DNA from: Myxococcota bacterium
GTDB lineage: Bacteria > Myxococcota_A > Polyangia > Polyangiales > JANWZI01
Assembly (NCBI GenBank): GCA_025054695.1
Contig: JANWZI010000042.1
Span: 1 to 32,753 of the forward strand
Reading direction: 5' to 3'
Length of the DNA: 32,753 bases
The notes under the pieces were generated by a model, which saw only the letters and a list, made by a program, of their open reading frames with translations, was not told where the DNA came from and searched no databases. Position numbers and translations under genes: made by a program. Shown one piece after another: positions 15,974 through 26,068 of this stretch (positions within the stretch are counted from its first letter, which is position 1; every line of letters starts with the position of its first letter).

Positions 15974-17745
15974 TACGGTGCGCGCCGCGCCTCCGACTCG
16001 GACACGATCCACGGTCGGCCCCCACGCGACAGGTCGGTCACGGTGCATCCGCCGGCCGCTCCAATCTGTACGTCGGCGACCTTCCACAGCGGACGATCGC
16101 CCGCGCCTCCGCCCAGGCTCACCGGGCCGAAGGTGCGCTCCGGCGTCCCGTCGGGCCTTCCACAGTAGACGCGGACCGTGACGCGGTTGACCACCCCGTC
16201 GTCGCGGAATGCATGCACGCCGACGCGATAGGTACCCGGCGCCGGCCGGTCGATGTTGATGTTCTCCGGTCCGAACCCGTCGACGTCGTCGATGTCGAGT
16301 CGGGGATCGTCGGCGGTGCCCGGTCCTCCCCACGGCAGGCCACCCCCGACGCAGTTGGCGTAGTAGCAGTCGTCGAGATCGTCGAACCACGCGCGCGCGC
16401 CCGGACGAAGCAAGTGCAGATCCATGTCCGTGCGCGGCCGGTCCCAGAACATCTCGATGCGGATGCCCTCGGTGACGAGGGCGCGCACCGGCACCGTGCA
16501 GCGCGCCTCGTTGCCCGCGTCGTCGGTCACCGTGAGCTCGAGCAAGTACTCGCCGGCGATGTCGGGTGTGAAGCGCGTGCTCGCCATGTCGGCCGGGCTC
16601 GGGGGCATCGCACGCGAGCCCATCGGACTCGACACCAGCCTCCAGCGGTACGAGACGATGCGCCCGTCGTCGACGCCCGATCCGCGCAGCGTCACCGTCT
16701 CGAGCGGACGCGTCTCGACGGGCGGCGGGCACATCGCGTCCGGCCCCGTCGGCGTCGCCCGGACGAGCACCGTGCAGCGCGAGCTCATGCCTTCGACGTC
16801 CGTCACGACCAGCTCGAGCAGGTAATCGCCCGCGCGGTCCGGCGTCAGGCGCGTCGTCGTCGCGTCCGGTGGCATCGGCTCCGCCCGGCTTCCCGCAGGC
16901 CGACGCACCACGGTCCACCGTGCCGAGGCGATTCCGACGTCGTCGACGGCCGTCGCGCGGAGGGTCACGGGTCGTCGCGTCGGCACGACGAGCGTCTCGG
17001 TCGGACACATGAGCACCGGTGGGCCGGTCACGAGAATCGAAACGGTGCAGCTCGCGGTGGCCCCACCGACGTCGGTCGCCGTCAGCTCGAGTCGGTAACG
17101 ACCCGGAGTTTCGGCCCGAAAGCGGGTGATGGGCGCATCGAGCGGCTCGAGCGTGAAACGCGCGCCGGACGGCGACTCGAGGACCCTCCAACGCACCTCG
17201 ACCGGTCCCTCGTCGTCGAACGCCTCGCCGGCGATCTCGAGCGGGACGCCGACCGGAGTGGCGAGCTCGCCGCCCGGGCAGACGACGACCGGCGGGCCCG
17301 CGATCGCCTCGACGCGCACGCGACAGCTCGCCGTGCGCCCCAGCGCGTCGGTGGCGGTGAACTCGACGACGTACATGCCGAGCATGTCCACGCGCAGCGT
17401 CGTGGTCCGCCCCATCACGGGGTCGAGGAGCGCCGTCGATCCCGGCGGTTGCTCGAGAACCCGCCACGATTCGGAGACGACGGGCGACGCCGACACGACC
17501 GTCGCCTCGAGAAACAACGGCCTGTGGGGCGCGGTGTACCGGGTCTCCTCGCCGCACTCGACGCTCGGCGGTGCAGGGGGCGCGTCCGGCGTCACGTCGG
17601 CACCTGCGTCCACCGTCCCATCGACCGGTGCGTCGAGCACGATGTCCGCGTCCCTCGGGCGCGGGATGTCCACGGCGCTGCGCGCGCCGCAGCCCGCTCC
17701 GATTGCGGCCGCGATGGCGAGCGAGGCCGTGCGCGCCCGTCGCAC
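15973..17745 (-). CDS. Lipoprotein with four PKD-like domains and a C-terminal DUF2135-like domain
   Basis: The 590-residue product starts with a lipoprotein signal ending at Cys19 (GAGC), then an Asp/Pro-rich linker. Four repeats of about 90 residues follow, each with a Cys near the start (VVCPGGE, LMCPTET, AMCPPPV), a 'W.V...P.GS' core and an end such as PGRYRLELTATDVGGATASC. This is the pattern of PKD-like immunoglobulin folds, each probably with one disulfide. The last part contains 'DMDLHLLRPGARAWFDDLDDC' and 'ENINIDRPAPGTYRVGVHAF', as in DUF2135/YfaP-type domains. It is probably displayed on the outer membrane and has a structural or adhesive role. The GTG start has no clear ribosome site. 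The 106-base gap to the divergent nth holds both promoters. Confidence 0.85.
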   Translation of the reverse strand: MRRARTASLAIAAAIGAGCGARSAVDIPRPRDADIVLDAPVDGTVDAGADVTPDAPPAPPSVECGEETRYTAPHRPLFLEATVVSASPVVSESWRVLEQPPGSTALLDPVMGRTTTLRVDMLGMYVVEFTATDALGRTASCRVRVEAIAGPPVVVCPGGELATPVGVPLEIAGEAFDDEGPVEVRWRVLESPSGARFTLEPLDAPITRFRAETPGRYRLELTATDVGGATASCTVSILVTGPPVLMCPTETLVVPTRRPVTLRATAVDDVGIASARWTVVRRPAGSRAEPMPPDATTTRLTPDRAGDYLLELVVTDVEGMSSRCTVLVRATPTGPDAMCPPPVETRPLETVTLRGSGVDDGRIVSYRWRLVSSPMGSRAMPPSPADMASTRFTPDIAGEYLLELTVTDDAGNEARCTVPVRALVTEGIRIEMFWDRPRTDMDLHLLRPGARAWFDDLDDCYYANCVGGGLPWGGPGTADDPRLDIDDVDGFGPENINIDRPAPGTYRVGVHAFRDDGVVNRVTVRVYCGRPDGTPERTFGPVSLGGGAGDRPLWKVADVQIGAAGGCTVTDLSRGGRPWIVSESEARRAP

Positions 17746-17851
17746 GTCACGCTAAACGTAGCACGTGCGCGGGCACGAACCGTCCGCACCTCGCCCCGTC
17801 GGTGCACCTCGACCCCGGCGCACCCGTCGCCCGAACGCGCACCCGTCCGCG

Positions 17852-18538
17852 ATGCGTCCGTCGTTCGACCTTCGCGAACGCCGCAGGCGGGCTCGATACA
17901 TTGCGCGCGCGCTCGACCGTCTCATCGGCGAGCCACCCATCCCCCTCGAGCATCGCGATCCGTTCACGCTGCTCGTCGCCGTCGTGCTTTCGGCGCACTC
18001 CACCGACCGAAAAGTCAACGAGGTCACCCCGGCGCTCTTCGCGCGGGCGCCGGATGCGGCGGCGCTCGCCGCGATGCCCGAGTCGGAGTTACGGGCTCTG
18101 ATCCGGCCCGTAGGCCTCGCGCCGACCAAGGCCCGTCATCTGCGTGCGATGGCCACGTTGCTGCTCGAACGGCACGGGGGCCGCGTTCCCAACCGTCTCG
18201 AGGCGCTCGAAGCGCTGCCCGGGGTCGGACACAAGACCGCGTCGGTCGTCCTGGCCCAGGCGTTCGGGATGGCCGCCTTTCCCGTCGACACGCACATCCA
18301 TCGGCTCGCCACGCGATGGGGGCTGTCCACGGGGCGGTCGGTCATCCAGACCGAGCGCGATCTGCGCGATCTGTTTCCGCCGTCCCGCTGGGGCACGCTG
18401 CACCTGCAGATGATCCATTATGGTCGGCGATACTGCCCGGCGCGGGGCCATGACGTGGCGCGCTGTCCGATCTGTGCGTGGGTCAGTCGTCGTGACCCGC
18501 ATCGAGGCCAGGTCGAAGCGCGTCCCACTCGGCGCTAG
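17852..18538 (+). CDS. nth: Endonuclease III
   Basis: This DNA glycosylase/AP lyase removes oxidised pyrimidines in base excision repair. The 228-residue product has the helix-hairpin-helix motif LPGVGHKTASVV with catalytic Lys128. The catalytic Asp146 is in FPVDTHIHRLA, eighteen residues later as in the Escherichia coli enzyme. The N-terminal half has PFTLLVAVVLSAHSTDRKVN, typical of the family. The C-terminal iron-sulfur loop is atypical: only three cysteines are present, Cys195, Cys205 and Cys208, in YCPARGHDVARCPIC, instead of C-x6-C-x2-C-x5-C. The ATG at 17852 is preferred because the frame before it is a low-complexity Pro/Arg stretch. Confidence 0.93.
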   Translation: MRPSFDLRERRRRARYIARALDRLIGEPPIPLEHRDPFTLLVAVVLSAHSTDRKVNEVTPALFARAPDAAALAAMPESELRALIRPVGLAPTKARHLRAMATLLLERHGGRVPNRLEALEALPGVGHKTASVVLAQAFGMAAFPVDTHIHRLATRWGLSTGRSVIQTERDLRDLFPPSRWGTLHLQMIHYGRRYCPARGHDVARCPICAWVSRRDPHRGQVEARPTRR

Positions 18539-18548
18539 AGTGCACGCC

Positions 18549-19934
18549 ATGGGCGTCCTCTCGCTCGGACTCGCAGGGTTGCTGGCCGGCTGCGCGGTGG
18601 ACCGGATTCCGCCGCCGGATGGCGGTCTCGTCGATTCGGGCATGGATGCCGCGACCGATGCGGGGCCGGGGCTCGACGCCGACGCGCCGGCGGAGACCGG
18701 CGCCGTCGACGGAGCCTCCGACGCGGCCACAGACGGCCCGATGCGCGACGGGCCGCCGAGTGACGGCCGCGACGAAGCCGGCCGTCGGGACGGTGGAGAG
18801 GGTGCCGCGGATGGAAGCCCCGATGGCTGGGTGCCCGAAGGGTGCAATCCGGTTAGCGGCATCGAATGCGACGGAGACTGGACCGCGATGGGCGAGTGCG
18901 GCCCGTCGGGATGTCCGGACGGGCAGTGCTGCTCGCCGCAAAACGGACGCTTCACCTGCGTCCCGCGCGATGCCGAGGGGCGGTGTCCTGCCCCCGATCT
19001 CTGGGTGGACGCCTCGCGCATCGAGGGCAACTACACGGTCCGCTGGGAATACTTCTCGATGGACCACTGCGCGCTCGTGGAGCGCTGCGTGGAGGCGCCC
19101 GGCTGGCGGCGCCTGCTTCGCTTCGACACGTGGACGCCGAACACCGGCGAGGCGGACATGTACCTGGGGCCGCCGACGCGGTACGCGACGCACTTCGAGT
19201 ACTCGCCGTGCCACGACCACTACCACTTCAACACGTACGCGCGCTATTTCCTGTTGCGGCGAGACGGCACCGTCGCCGCCCGAGGGCACAAGCAGGCGTT
19301 TTGTTTGCTGGATTACTATCGATATCCGGGGACCGACAATCGAGGCGCCATCTACGACTGCGGGCACCAGGGCATCCAGCGCGGCTGGCAGGACGTCTAC
19401 CACGCCAGTCTCGATTGCCAGTGGGTCGACGTGACGGACGTGCCGCCGGGAGAGTATCTGCTGCGCATCGAGCTCAACTACGCGCACGAGCTGCTCGAGC
19501 GCGATTACTCCAACAACGCGATCGAGGTGCCCGTCACCGTGCCGCCCGACACCGGCGACGACGACGTCACGCGGCCCTGTCCGCCCGGGACGCGCTCGGG
19601 CACCGGCCGTGACTGCGGTCTGACCCGTGCCGGCGCCGGTTCGTGCACGCCCGGAGCGATGGTCACGATCGCTTGTTCGGCGGCCTGCGGCTCGGGCCGT
19701 TGCTCGGGCGACCCCTTCCTGCGTGTGTGCGCGCCCGATCGCGATCCGGCCTGCACGAGCCGACACGCGCTCGCGAGCAACGACGACTCGGGCTGCGTCG
19801 TCGGCGCGAGCTGCGGCCGTGGCGGCGACTGCTGTCCGCGGGTGCAGTTCGTCTGCCCGGAGGCGGGGGGCTACGTGGTGTTCTGGGGCCCGTACTCACC
19901 GGGCGCAGTCGCCAGTTGCGAGATCGCACCATGA
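18549..19934 (+). CDS. Lysyl oxidase-like lipoprotein
   Basis: The 461-residue product starts with a lipoprotein signal (AGLLAGC, Cys15), then an Asp/Gly-rich linker and a short Cys-rich segment. The catalytic domain (about residues 150-325) matches lysyl oxidases closely. The copper ligands are HxHxH at His222, His224 and His226 in CHDHYHF. Lys248 in GHKQAFCL and Tyr284 in WQDVYHASLDCQW sit where animal enzymes form the lysine tyrosylquinone cofactor. The segment VDVTDVPPGEYLLRIELN is also diagnostic. Lysyl oxidases deaminate lysine side chains or amines to aldehydes using copper and oxygen. A C-terminal Cys-rich domain (from about 380) is an extra part. The enzyme should act outside the cytoplasm on an unknown substrate. 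It lies ten bases after nth, with no strong ribosome site. Confidence 0.9.
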   Translation: MGVLSLGLAGLLAGCAVDRIPPPDGGLVDSGMDAATDAGPGLDADAPAETGAVDGASDAATDGPMRDGPPSDGRDEAGRRDGGEGAADGSPDGWVPEGCNPVSGIECDGDWTAMGECGPSGCPDGQCCSPQNGRFTCVPRDAEGRCPAPDLWVDASRIEGNYTVRWEYFSMDHCALVERCVEAPGWRRLLRFDTWTPNTGEADMYLGPPTRYATHFEYSPCHDHYHFNTYARYFLLRRDGTVAARGHKQAFCLLDYYRYPGTDNRGAIYDCGHQGIQRGWQDVYHASLDCQWVDVTDVPPGEYLLRIELNYAHELLERDYSNNAIEVPVTVPPDTGDDDVTRPCPPGTRSGTGRDCGLTRAGAGSCTPGAMVTIACSAACGSGRCSGDPFLRVCAPDRDPACTSRHALASNDDSGCVVGASCGRGGDCCPRVQFVCPEAGGYVVFWGPYSPGAVASCEIAP

Positions 19935-19971
19935 CGGGCCGGTTGCATTGAGCTCGAGCACGCGCCGCGCG

Positions 19972-21258
<1,287 letters not shown>

Positions 21259-21276
21259 GCCCACGCGCGCGCGAGC

Positions 21277-23499
21277 TCACTCGTCTTCGTCAATGTGGCG
21301 CGAGCGCGCGAGCTGATTGACGCGCTGGTAGGCGTGTCGCGCCAGCTCGTGCGATGCCGGGAGCATCCGCGTCACCTCCCGGTACACGGCGGCCGCGCGG
21401 TTGCGGTCCGACCGCTCGAGCCCTTCGGCCTGCGCGAGCATCTGTCGTGCACGCTGCTCGCACGTCTGCACGAGCGCGCGGGCGCGTGCGTTGCGCGGGT
21501 CGGCGCTCAGGGCTTGCTGCACGCTCTGGCATCCACGCACCGCGTCGTTGCGCGCGAGCGCCTGGTTGGCGCTCGCCAGATGAGCCTCGACGAGGCGTGG
21601 CTGCCACTGGCGCGCGAAGTGTCCGCCGCTGATGCGCTGGTCGGCCGCGATCGCCGTCGTCAGCTCGCGGGCGAGGGCCGCCGGATCGGCGATGCCGCGC
21701 TGGATGCGCTGGTGCATCGGTGCGAATGCGTCGATGCGGTCGGCCAGGGCCGTCAGCTCGCGCTGCGCCTCGTTGGGGGCGGACTCGGCCAGCTGCCGGG
21801 CGAGGCGCGACGCCGCCGGGAAGTTGGCGCTGCGGTAAAGCTGCAGGACGCGCTCGGTCTGCGCCGCGGCGCTCGCGCGGCTCGATGTCCCGCGCGAGGG
21901 CGGCTGGGAGGCAACCGCAGCGGCGGGTGGGGGCGTTCGGCTCCCGGGACGCGAGTCGCCTTGCCGGGGCGGAGGGGACGTCGTGGAGCCCCCTCCCGGA
22001 GTCTGGGCACGCGGCGCGGCCCGCGCCGTCTCGATGCCGCGCGCGAGCACGACGACCTCCTCGTGCTGTGAGTCCACGAGCCGGGCCTCGGCGAGCGCCT
22101 GCTCGGCGCGCGCGAGATCTCCCTGCTCCAACGCCGCATGGCCCCGCCGCGCGATCTCGCTCACTTGCTGCGAGCGCGCGGCCGACCGCAGTTCCTGGGC
22201 CTCGCGCGCGAAGGGGCTGTCGTCGGAGACGCGCTGGACGTGGCGCAGCGCGAGATCGGCCTGCCCGCGGGCCAGGGCGGCGCGGGCCTCGCCCAGAGCC
22301 CGCTCGTGCTCGCGTGCGGTTTGCAACGCAGCCATCTCACGGAGCGCCACCGGGTCGGACGGCGAGTGCGCGAGCACCCGCTCGTATGCGCGCTGCGCCT
22401 CGTCCCAGCGTCGGGCGGCGGCGGCCGCGCGCGCCTCGGCGAGCGCCGACTCGTGCGCGATGGGCATCGCCGTGGGCGACGACTCGCCTCCGCCCCGTAG
22501 CAGCAACGCCGTGACCGTCGCGCCGAGCAGCGCGACGAGCGCCATGCCGACGATCATCGCGACGAAGAGCCAGCCCCGGGGCACGACGACTCCCGAGGAC
22601 GTCGTATCGGCCGGTCGCAGCGCGCCCGATACGCCGGACGTGGCAGGCGGCACGAGGCTCGTCGGAGACAGCCCGGCGGAGGCGACGTTCGGCGGCGGTG
22701 CGAGCGATCCGGGGCTGACCTGCTCGTCGGTCGTCGACGGTTCCCCGAGCGCAGGCGGCGCTACCCGGACGCCGGGCGCCTCGACGGCGGCTGCCGGCAT
22801 GCGCACGACGAGACTGGTCTCGCCCACCTCGAGCACGTCTCCCTCGGCCAGCATCGCCTCGCGCATCCGGCGGCCATTGACGAGCACGCCATTGCCGCTG
22901 CCGAGGTCGTACATGCGCAGGGACACCCCGTCCCATTCGAGGCGCATGTGACGCCGGGAGACGGCGATGTCGGTCAGGATGATGTCGTTGTCGATGCTGC
23001 GACCCAGCGTGGTCTCCCCTTGCTGCAGTGCGAATGCGCGGCCGGCATCGCGCCCCCGCTCGACTTCGAGCGTGGGTCCCGGCGCCGCGCCCTCGAAGAC
23101 GTGCGTCGGCTGTTCCGCGATGAAGTGCCTCGTGTCGATGCGGGTCTGCTCGCCCTCGATCGGATCCTCGAACTCGCCGAACGGATCGCCGCCCTCGTCC
23201 GGCGGCGGAGGGACGTCGGCCGGGCCCGACAGGTCCACCGCCGGCGGGAGGCCGACGTGGGGAGGCTCCGACGGACCCGGCGCCCCAGGGGGCCCGGCCA
23301 GGAGCATCGGGCTCGGCTGCGAGGCGGGCGCGGGCAGCGACTGCGACTCCGCGGGCATACCGAGTCCTCGCACCGTCGGACGTCGGGGCGGTGGGGGAGC
23401 CGGCGATACGGACGACAGACGCTCACCGAGGTTCGCGACGAACGGATCCTCTCCTCCCTCTCCGGTCGCAGGGGTGGGCCGGCGCGATGCCTCGGACAT
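21277..23499 (-). CDS. FHA-domain membrane protein with Ala-rich helical repeats
   Basis: The 740-residue protein has a Pro-rich disordered start (1-140) and a forkhead-associated domain at about 143-233. The domain shows TLGRSIDNDIILTD, SRRHMRLEWD and the GNGVLVNG turn, which together bind phosphothreonine. Next come another disordered stretch and one membrane segment at about 310-335 (WLFVAMIVGMALVALLGATV). The long C-terminal part is rich in Ala, Arg and Glu, with TPR-like text such as AAAARRWDEAQRAYERVLAHSPSDPVAL. The FHA domain is therefore probably cytoplasmic and the TPR-like part periplasmic, though this is inferred from one segment. Proteins of this type often serve in kinase signalling or secretion complexes. 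No Ser/Thr kinase gene is next to it. Confidence 0.88.
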   Translation of the reverse strand: MSEASRRPTPATGEGGEDPFVANLGERLSSVSPAPPPPRRPTVRGLGMPAESQSLPAPASQPSPMLLAGPPGAPGPSEPPHVGLPPAVDLSGPADVPPPPDEGGDPFGEFEDPIEGEQTRIDTRHFIAEQPTHVFEGAAPGPTLEVERGRDAGRAFALQQGETTLGRSIDNDIILTDIAVSRRHMRLEWDGVSLRMYDLGSGNGVLVNGRRMREAMLAEGDVLEVGETSLVVRMPAAAVEAPGVRVAPPALGEPSTTDEQVSPGSLAPPPNVASAGLSPTSLVPPATSGVSGALRPADTTSSGVVVPRGWLFVAMIVGMALVALLGATVTALLLRGGGESSPTAMPIAHESALAEARAAAAARRWDEAQRAYERVLAHSPSDPVALREMAALQTAREHERALGEARAALARGQADLALRHVQRVSDDSPFAREAQELRSAARSQQVSEIARRGHAALEQGDLARAEQALAEARLVDSQHEEVVVLARGIETARAAPRAQTPGGGSTTSPPPRQGDSRPGSRTPPPAAAVASQPPSRGTSSRASAAAQTERVLQLYRSANFPAASRLARQLAESAPNEAQRELTALADRIDAFAPMHQRIQRGIADPAALARELTTAIAADQRISGGHFARQWQPRLVEAHLASANQALARNDAVRGCQSVQQALSADPRNARARALVQTCEQRARQMLAQAEGLERSDRNRAAAVYREVTRMLPASHELARHAYQRVNQLARSRHIDEDE

Positions 23500-23581
23500 T
23501 GCCGGACGTCCGTAGTGTACGTCCCCCCACGCACACCCACAACGACGCGGTCCGATCGTCGCGCGCCACGGCGCGCCGTCG

Positions 23582-24157
23582 TCACTCGCGCGGTTCCTCG
23601 AGATCTTCGGCCAGGTACGAGAGAATGACCTCGTCGAGCGACCGATCGCTTACGAGGTCCGAGCCGAACACCGACGCGTTCGTGACGAGGCCGCCCGGAG
23701 CGGACGACAACGCCGCACGGGTCGTGTCGTACTGACCGTGCGACTTGCGCGCGCCGCCCGCGCCGACCCCGGGAGTGTCGCCGGAGGACGTAAGACGCGC
23801 GGCCGCCCGTTCCAGCTCATCCACGTCGACCGTCTCGACGTCCACCGTGATCGGCAACGAGAGCTCGCCCTCGCCGATCTGCTCGTCGAACTGGCCATCG
23901 CGCAACGCGATCACCATGGCCTTGTGCTGTTCCTGCATCAGGCGCCGCACCACCTCCGGCCAGTCCTCGGAGCCCAGATGTTCGGCGTACGAAGTTTTCT
24001 TGGTGGCGACGATGCGCCCGCCGTCGGCGAACAGGTGGGTGATGACGTGCGGGTGCTTCAGGCCCGAATCCTCGGTCTGGACATGAAAGATTCGGCCGCG
24101 GTGCCGGATGTTGTGGTTGTAACCGAGCAGTGGAGATGCAGCCTTGCGGACCGTCAT
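23582..24157 (-). CDS. Conserved hypothetical protein
   Basis: A 191-residue soluble protein that I recognise only as a conserved myxobacterial type, without a known function. The start region reads SPLLGYNHNIRHRGRIFHVQTEDSG, then HVITHLFADGGRIVATKKTSYAEH and WPEVVRRLMQEQHKAMVIAL. This compact basic beta/alpha region probably binds a partner or nucleic acid, which is a guess. The C-terminal half is more acidic and probably flexible. The ATG at 24157 is chosen because upstream sequence in the frame is Arg/Ala-rich. The FHA gene follows on the same strand after 82 bases, so the two may share a transcript. Confidence 0.72.
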   Translation of the reverse strand: MTVRKAASPLLGYNHNIRHRGRIFHVQTEDSGLKHPHVITHLFADGGRIVATKKTSYAEHLGSEDWPEVVRRLMQEQHKAMVIALRDGQFDEQIGEGELSLPITVDVETVDVDELERAAARLTSSGDTPGVGAGGARKSHGQYDTTRAALSSAPGGLVTNASVFGSDLVSDRSLDEVILSYLAEDLEEPRE

Positions 24158-24332
24158 GGACTCGACCGGTCTCCCGATGCCGAGCGTAGCACCGCTCGCG
24201 ACGCGTCGGCCACGCGTCCTCGCGCAGATGCTCGCGTCCCGGTCACGCACGCGAGTAGACGCAACGTCGCGACTGGCCGCTGCGATCGACGGCAACGGCC
24301 AGCGCGGTGGCCGGTACGCGGCTGCCAATCGA

Positions 24333-24360
24333 GGCTCGAAAACGAAAGGGTTTCGAGGCC
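24333..24360 (+). promoter_or_regulatory. Inverted repeat upstream of the vWA MYXO-CTERM gene
   Basis: CTCGAAA (24335-24341) and TTTCGAG (24351-24357) form a seven-base inverted repeat around a nine-base AT-richer loop. GG and CC extend the stem after a one-base bulge. It lies 50 bases before the ATG at 24411 in the 253-base gap between divergent genes. It could be an operator or a leader hairpin. Nothing else in that gap is recognisable. Confidence 0.35.
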
Positions 24361-24410
24361 TCAGGAGCCCGCCGTTCACGGCACGAGGCGTGCTCGACGC
24401 CCTCGCCGCC

Positions 24411-25775
24411 ATGCGCAAGTCCTCTCGTTCGTTCGTCATCGGCGCCGCGGTGGCCGCCTGCGGGCTCGCGTGGACGCCGTCTGCGACCGGCCATGCTCAG
24501 GTCCGGTGCGAGGCCCCGCGGGTGCTCATCAGCCTCGACAAGTCCTCGAGCATGCTCGGGCGGCTGCCGGGAGGCGGCACCAAGTGGGACGCCGCGCGAA
24601 CCGCGCTGCGCGAGCTCGTCGAGGCGTACGCGGATCGCATCGACTTCGGGCTGCAGATCTTCCCGCACCCGAACGAGTGCGCGCCGGGCCGAATCACGCT
24701 GGACATCGGGCCGAACGACGCAGCCCGCATCGTCTCCGCGCTGGGCGCGCCACCGCCAGAGGCCGGCAACTGGACGCCCATGGCGCAGAGCCTCGACGCA
24801 CTGCTTTCGTACGAGCGGCTGCGTCGCCCTGGACCGCCGGCGCACGTGATCCTCATCACGGATGGCTGGCAGTGGTGCTCGCCCTACGACCCGGCGACGC
24901 GGTTCCTACCGGTCGACGCGGTCGGCCGGCTGCGCGCGGCGGGGCTCACCGTGCACGTCGTGGGATTCGGCGCCTCCGTTGACCCGCTCACGCTCAATCG
25001 CGCCGCCGTCGCCGCGGGCACCGCGCGACCCGGCTGCAATCCGGCGCTGTCGGATCCGGCCGCCGAGGGCCACTGCTACGCCCAGGTGGACGATCTGTCC
25101 GAACTGCGCGCGGAGCTCGACGCCATCGCACGATCCATCGCCGACGAGACGTGCAACGGGGTCGACGACGACTGCGACGGCGTCGTGGACGATGGTTTCG
25201 ACGCCGACGGAGACGGCCAGACGAGCTGTGGAGGCGACTGCGACGACACCCAGGCTGCCGTTCGCGTGGGCGCGACCGAGGCGTGCAACGGCGTCGACGA
25301 CGACTGCGACGGCGTCGTGGACCCCGGATGCGAATGTCTCGACGGCCAGGTGCGCGCGTGCGGCTCGTCCATCGGGGCGTGCGTGCCGGGCGAGCAGCGC
25401 TGCGCGGGCGGCGCGTGGGGTGCATGCGAGGGCGGCGTCGCGCCGGCGAGCCGGGACGCGTGCGACGGGCGGGACGACGACTGTGATGGCGCCATCGACG
25501 AGGAGGCCGACGCCTGTGGCGCGGGCTCGATCTGCGTCGATGGAGCGTGCGTGCCGACGGACGTTCCGCCCGCAAGTACCGAGGTAGTCGGGCCGCAGCC
25601 CGAGGACGTTCCGCCCGCCGACGTCGAGCCTGAAGTCTACCGTCCGAACTACGGTCCGGGGTGCATCTGCCGGGCGGCCGGATACGGGACGCGGGGCGGC
25701 AACTCGCTCATCGCCATCGCGGGCCTAGGGCTGCTGCTGATCGCACTCTCCGCGCGGCACCGCTCGCGTCGATGA
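24411..25775 (+). CDS. vWA-domain protein with acidic metal-binding-like motifs and MYXO-CTERM-like tail
   Basis: The 454-residue product has a Sec signal (cleavage near GHAQ, residue 30). A vWA domain follows, with MIDAS residues Asp43, Ser45 and Ser47 in [10 protein letters not shown]. Three '[10 protein letters not shown]'-like motifs come after it, with an intervening [16 protein letters not shown]; these acidic Cys-containing motifs occur in putative metal-binding MopE-type proteins. The C-terminus has CICRAAG, then a hydrophobic helix ([14 protein letters not shown]) and the basic end RHRSRR. This is the MYXO-CTERM sorting pattern, in which a Cys before the helix is thought to be processed and anchored to the surface. 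The protein is probably exposed on the outer membrane. The role of the vWA domain is unknown. The start ATG is followed directly by the signal peptide. Confidence 0.88.
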   Translation: MRKSSRSFVIGAAVAACGLAWTPSATGHAQVRCEAPRVLISLDKSSSMLGRLPGGGTKWDAARTALRELVEAYADRIDFGLQIFPHPNECAPGRITLDIGPNDAARIVSALGAPPPEAGNWTPMAQSLDALLSYERLRRPGPPAHVILITDGWQWCSPYDPATRFLPVDAVGRLRAAGLTVHVVGFGASVDPLTLNRAAVAAGTARPGCNPALSDPAAEGHCYAQVDDLSELRAELDAIARSIADETCNGVDDDCDGVVDDGFDADGDGQTSCGGDCDDTQAAVRVGATEACNGVDDDCDGVVDPGCECLDGQVRACGSSIGACVPGEQRCAGGAWGACEGGVAPASRDACDGRDDDCDGAIDEEADACGAGSICVDGACVPTDVPPASTEVVGPQPEDVPPADVEPEVYRPNYGPGCICRAAGYGTRGGNSLIAIAGLGLLLIALSARHRSRR

Positions 25776-25793
25776 GGCCGCGCGGCGCCGGAG

Positions 25794-25960
25794 CCCGAGT
25801 CCGAGTCCGACTCAGAGCCCGAGTCCGAGTCCGAGACCGAGTCCGAGCCCGAGTCCGACTCCGAGACCGAGTCCGAGCCCGAGTCCGACTCCGAGCCCGA
25901 GTCCGACTCCGAGACCGAGTCCGAGCCCGGTCCGACCCAGAGCCCGAGTCCGAGAACCGA
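25794..25960 (-). repeat. Hexanucleotide CTCGGN array D (23 units plus a shifted tail)
   Basis: From 25794 to 25931, 23 units of NCCGAG (CTCGGN on the minus strand) follow in perfect phase. After a short phase break, two or three more units reach about 25960. The variable base, read on the plus strand, is T, C or A and never G in the in-phase units. Internal higher-order repeats of 24-30 bases are visible (for example cccgag-tccgac-tccgag-accgag-tccgag twice). The array starts eighteen bases after the vWA gene stop and fills most of the gap to the class III aminotransferase. Confidence 0.95.
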
Positions 25961-26068
25961 GGTCCAGGCGGCGCCTGAGTCCGAGGTCGGCTCCGTGCGG
26001 CGGTGAAAGCAGCATGAGGATCCTGAATCGCGCTTGACGTCGACCCGAGCGCCGTGCACGGGTGCCGT

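Noticed and set aside
25812..26015. Leu-Gly-repeat small proteins encoded by the arrays
   Set aside because: Open frames arise automatically from a six-base repeat without stops. They lack credible starts and ribosome sites and appear on either strand.
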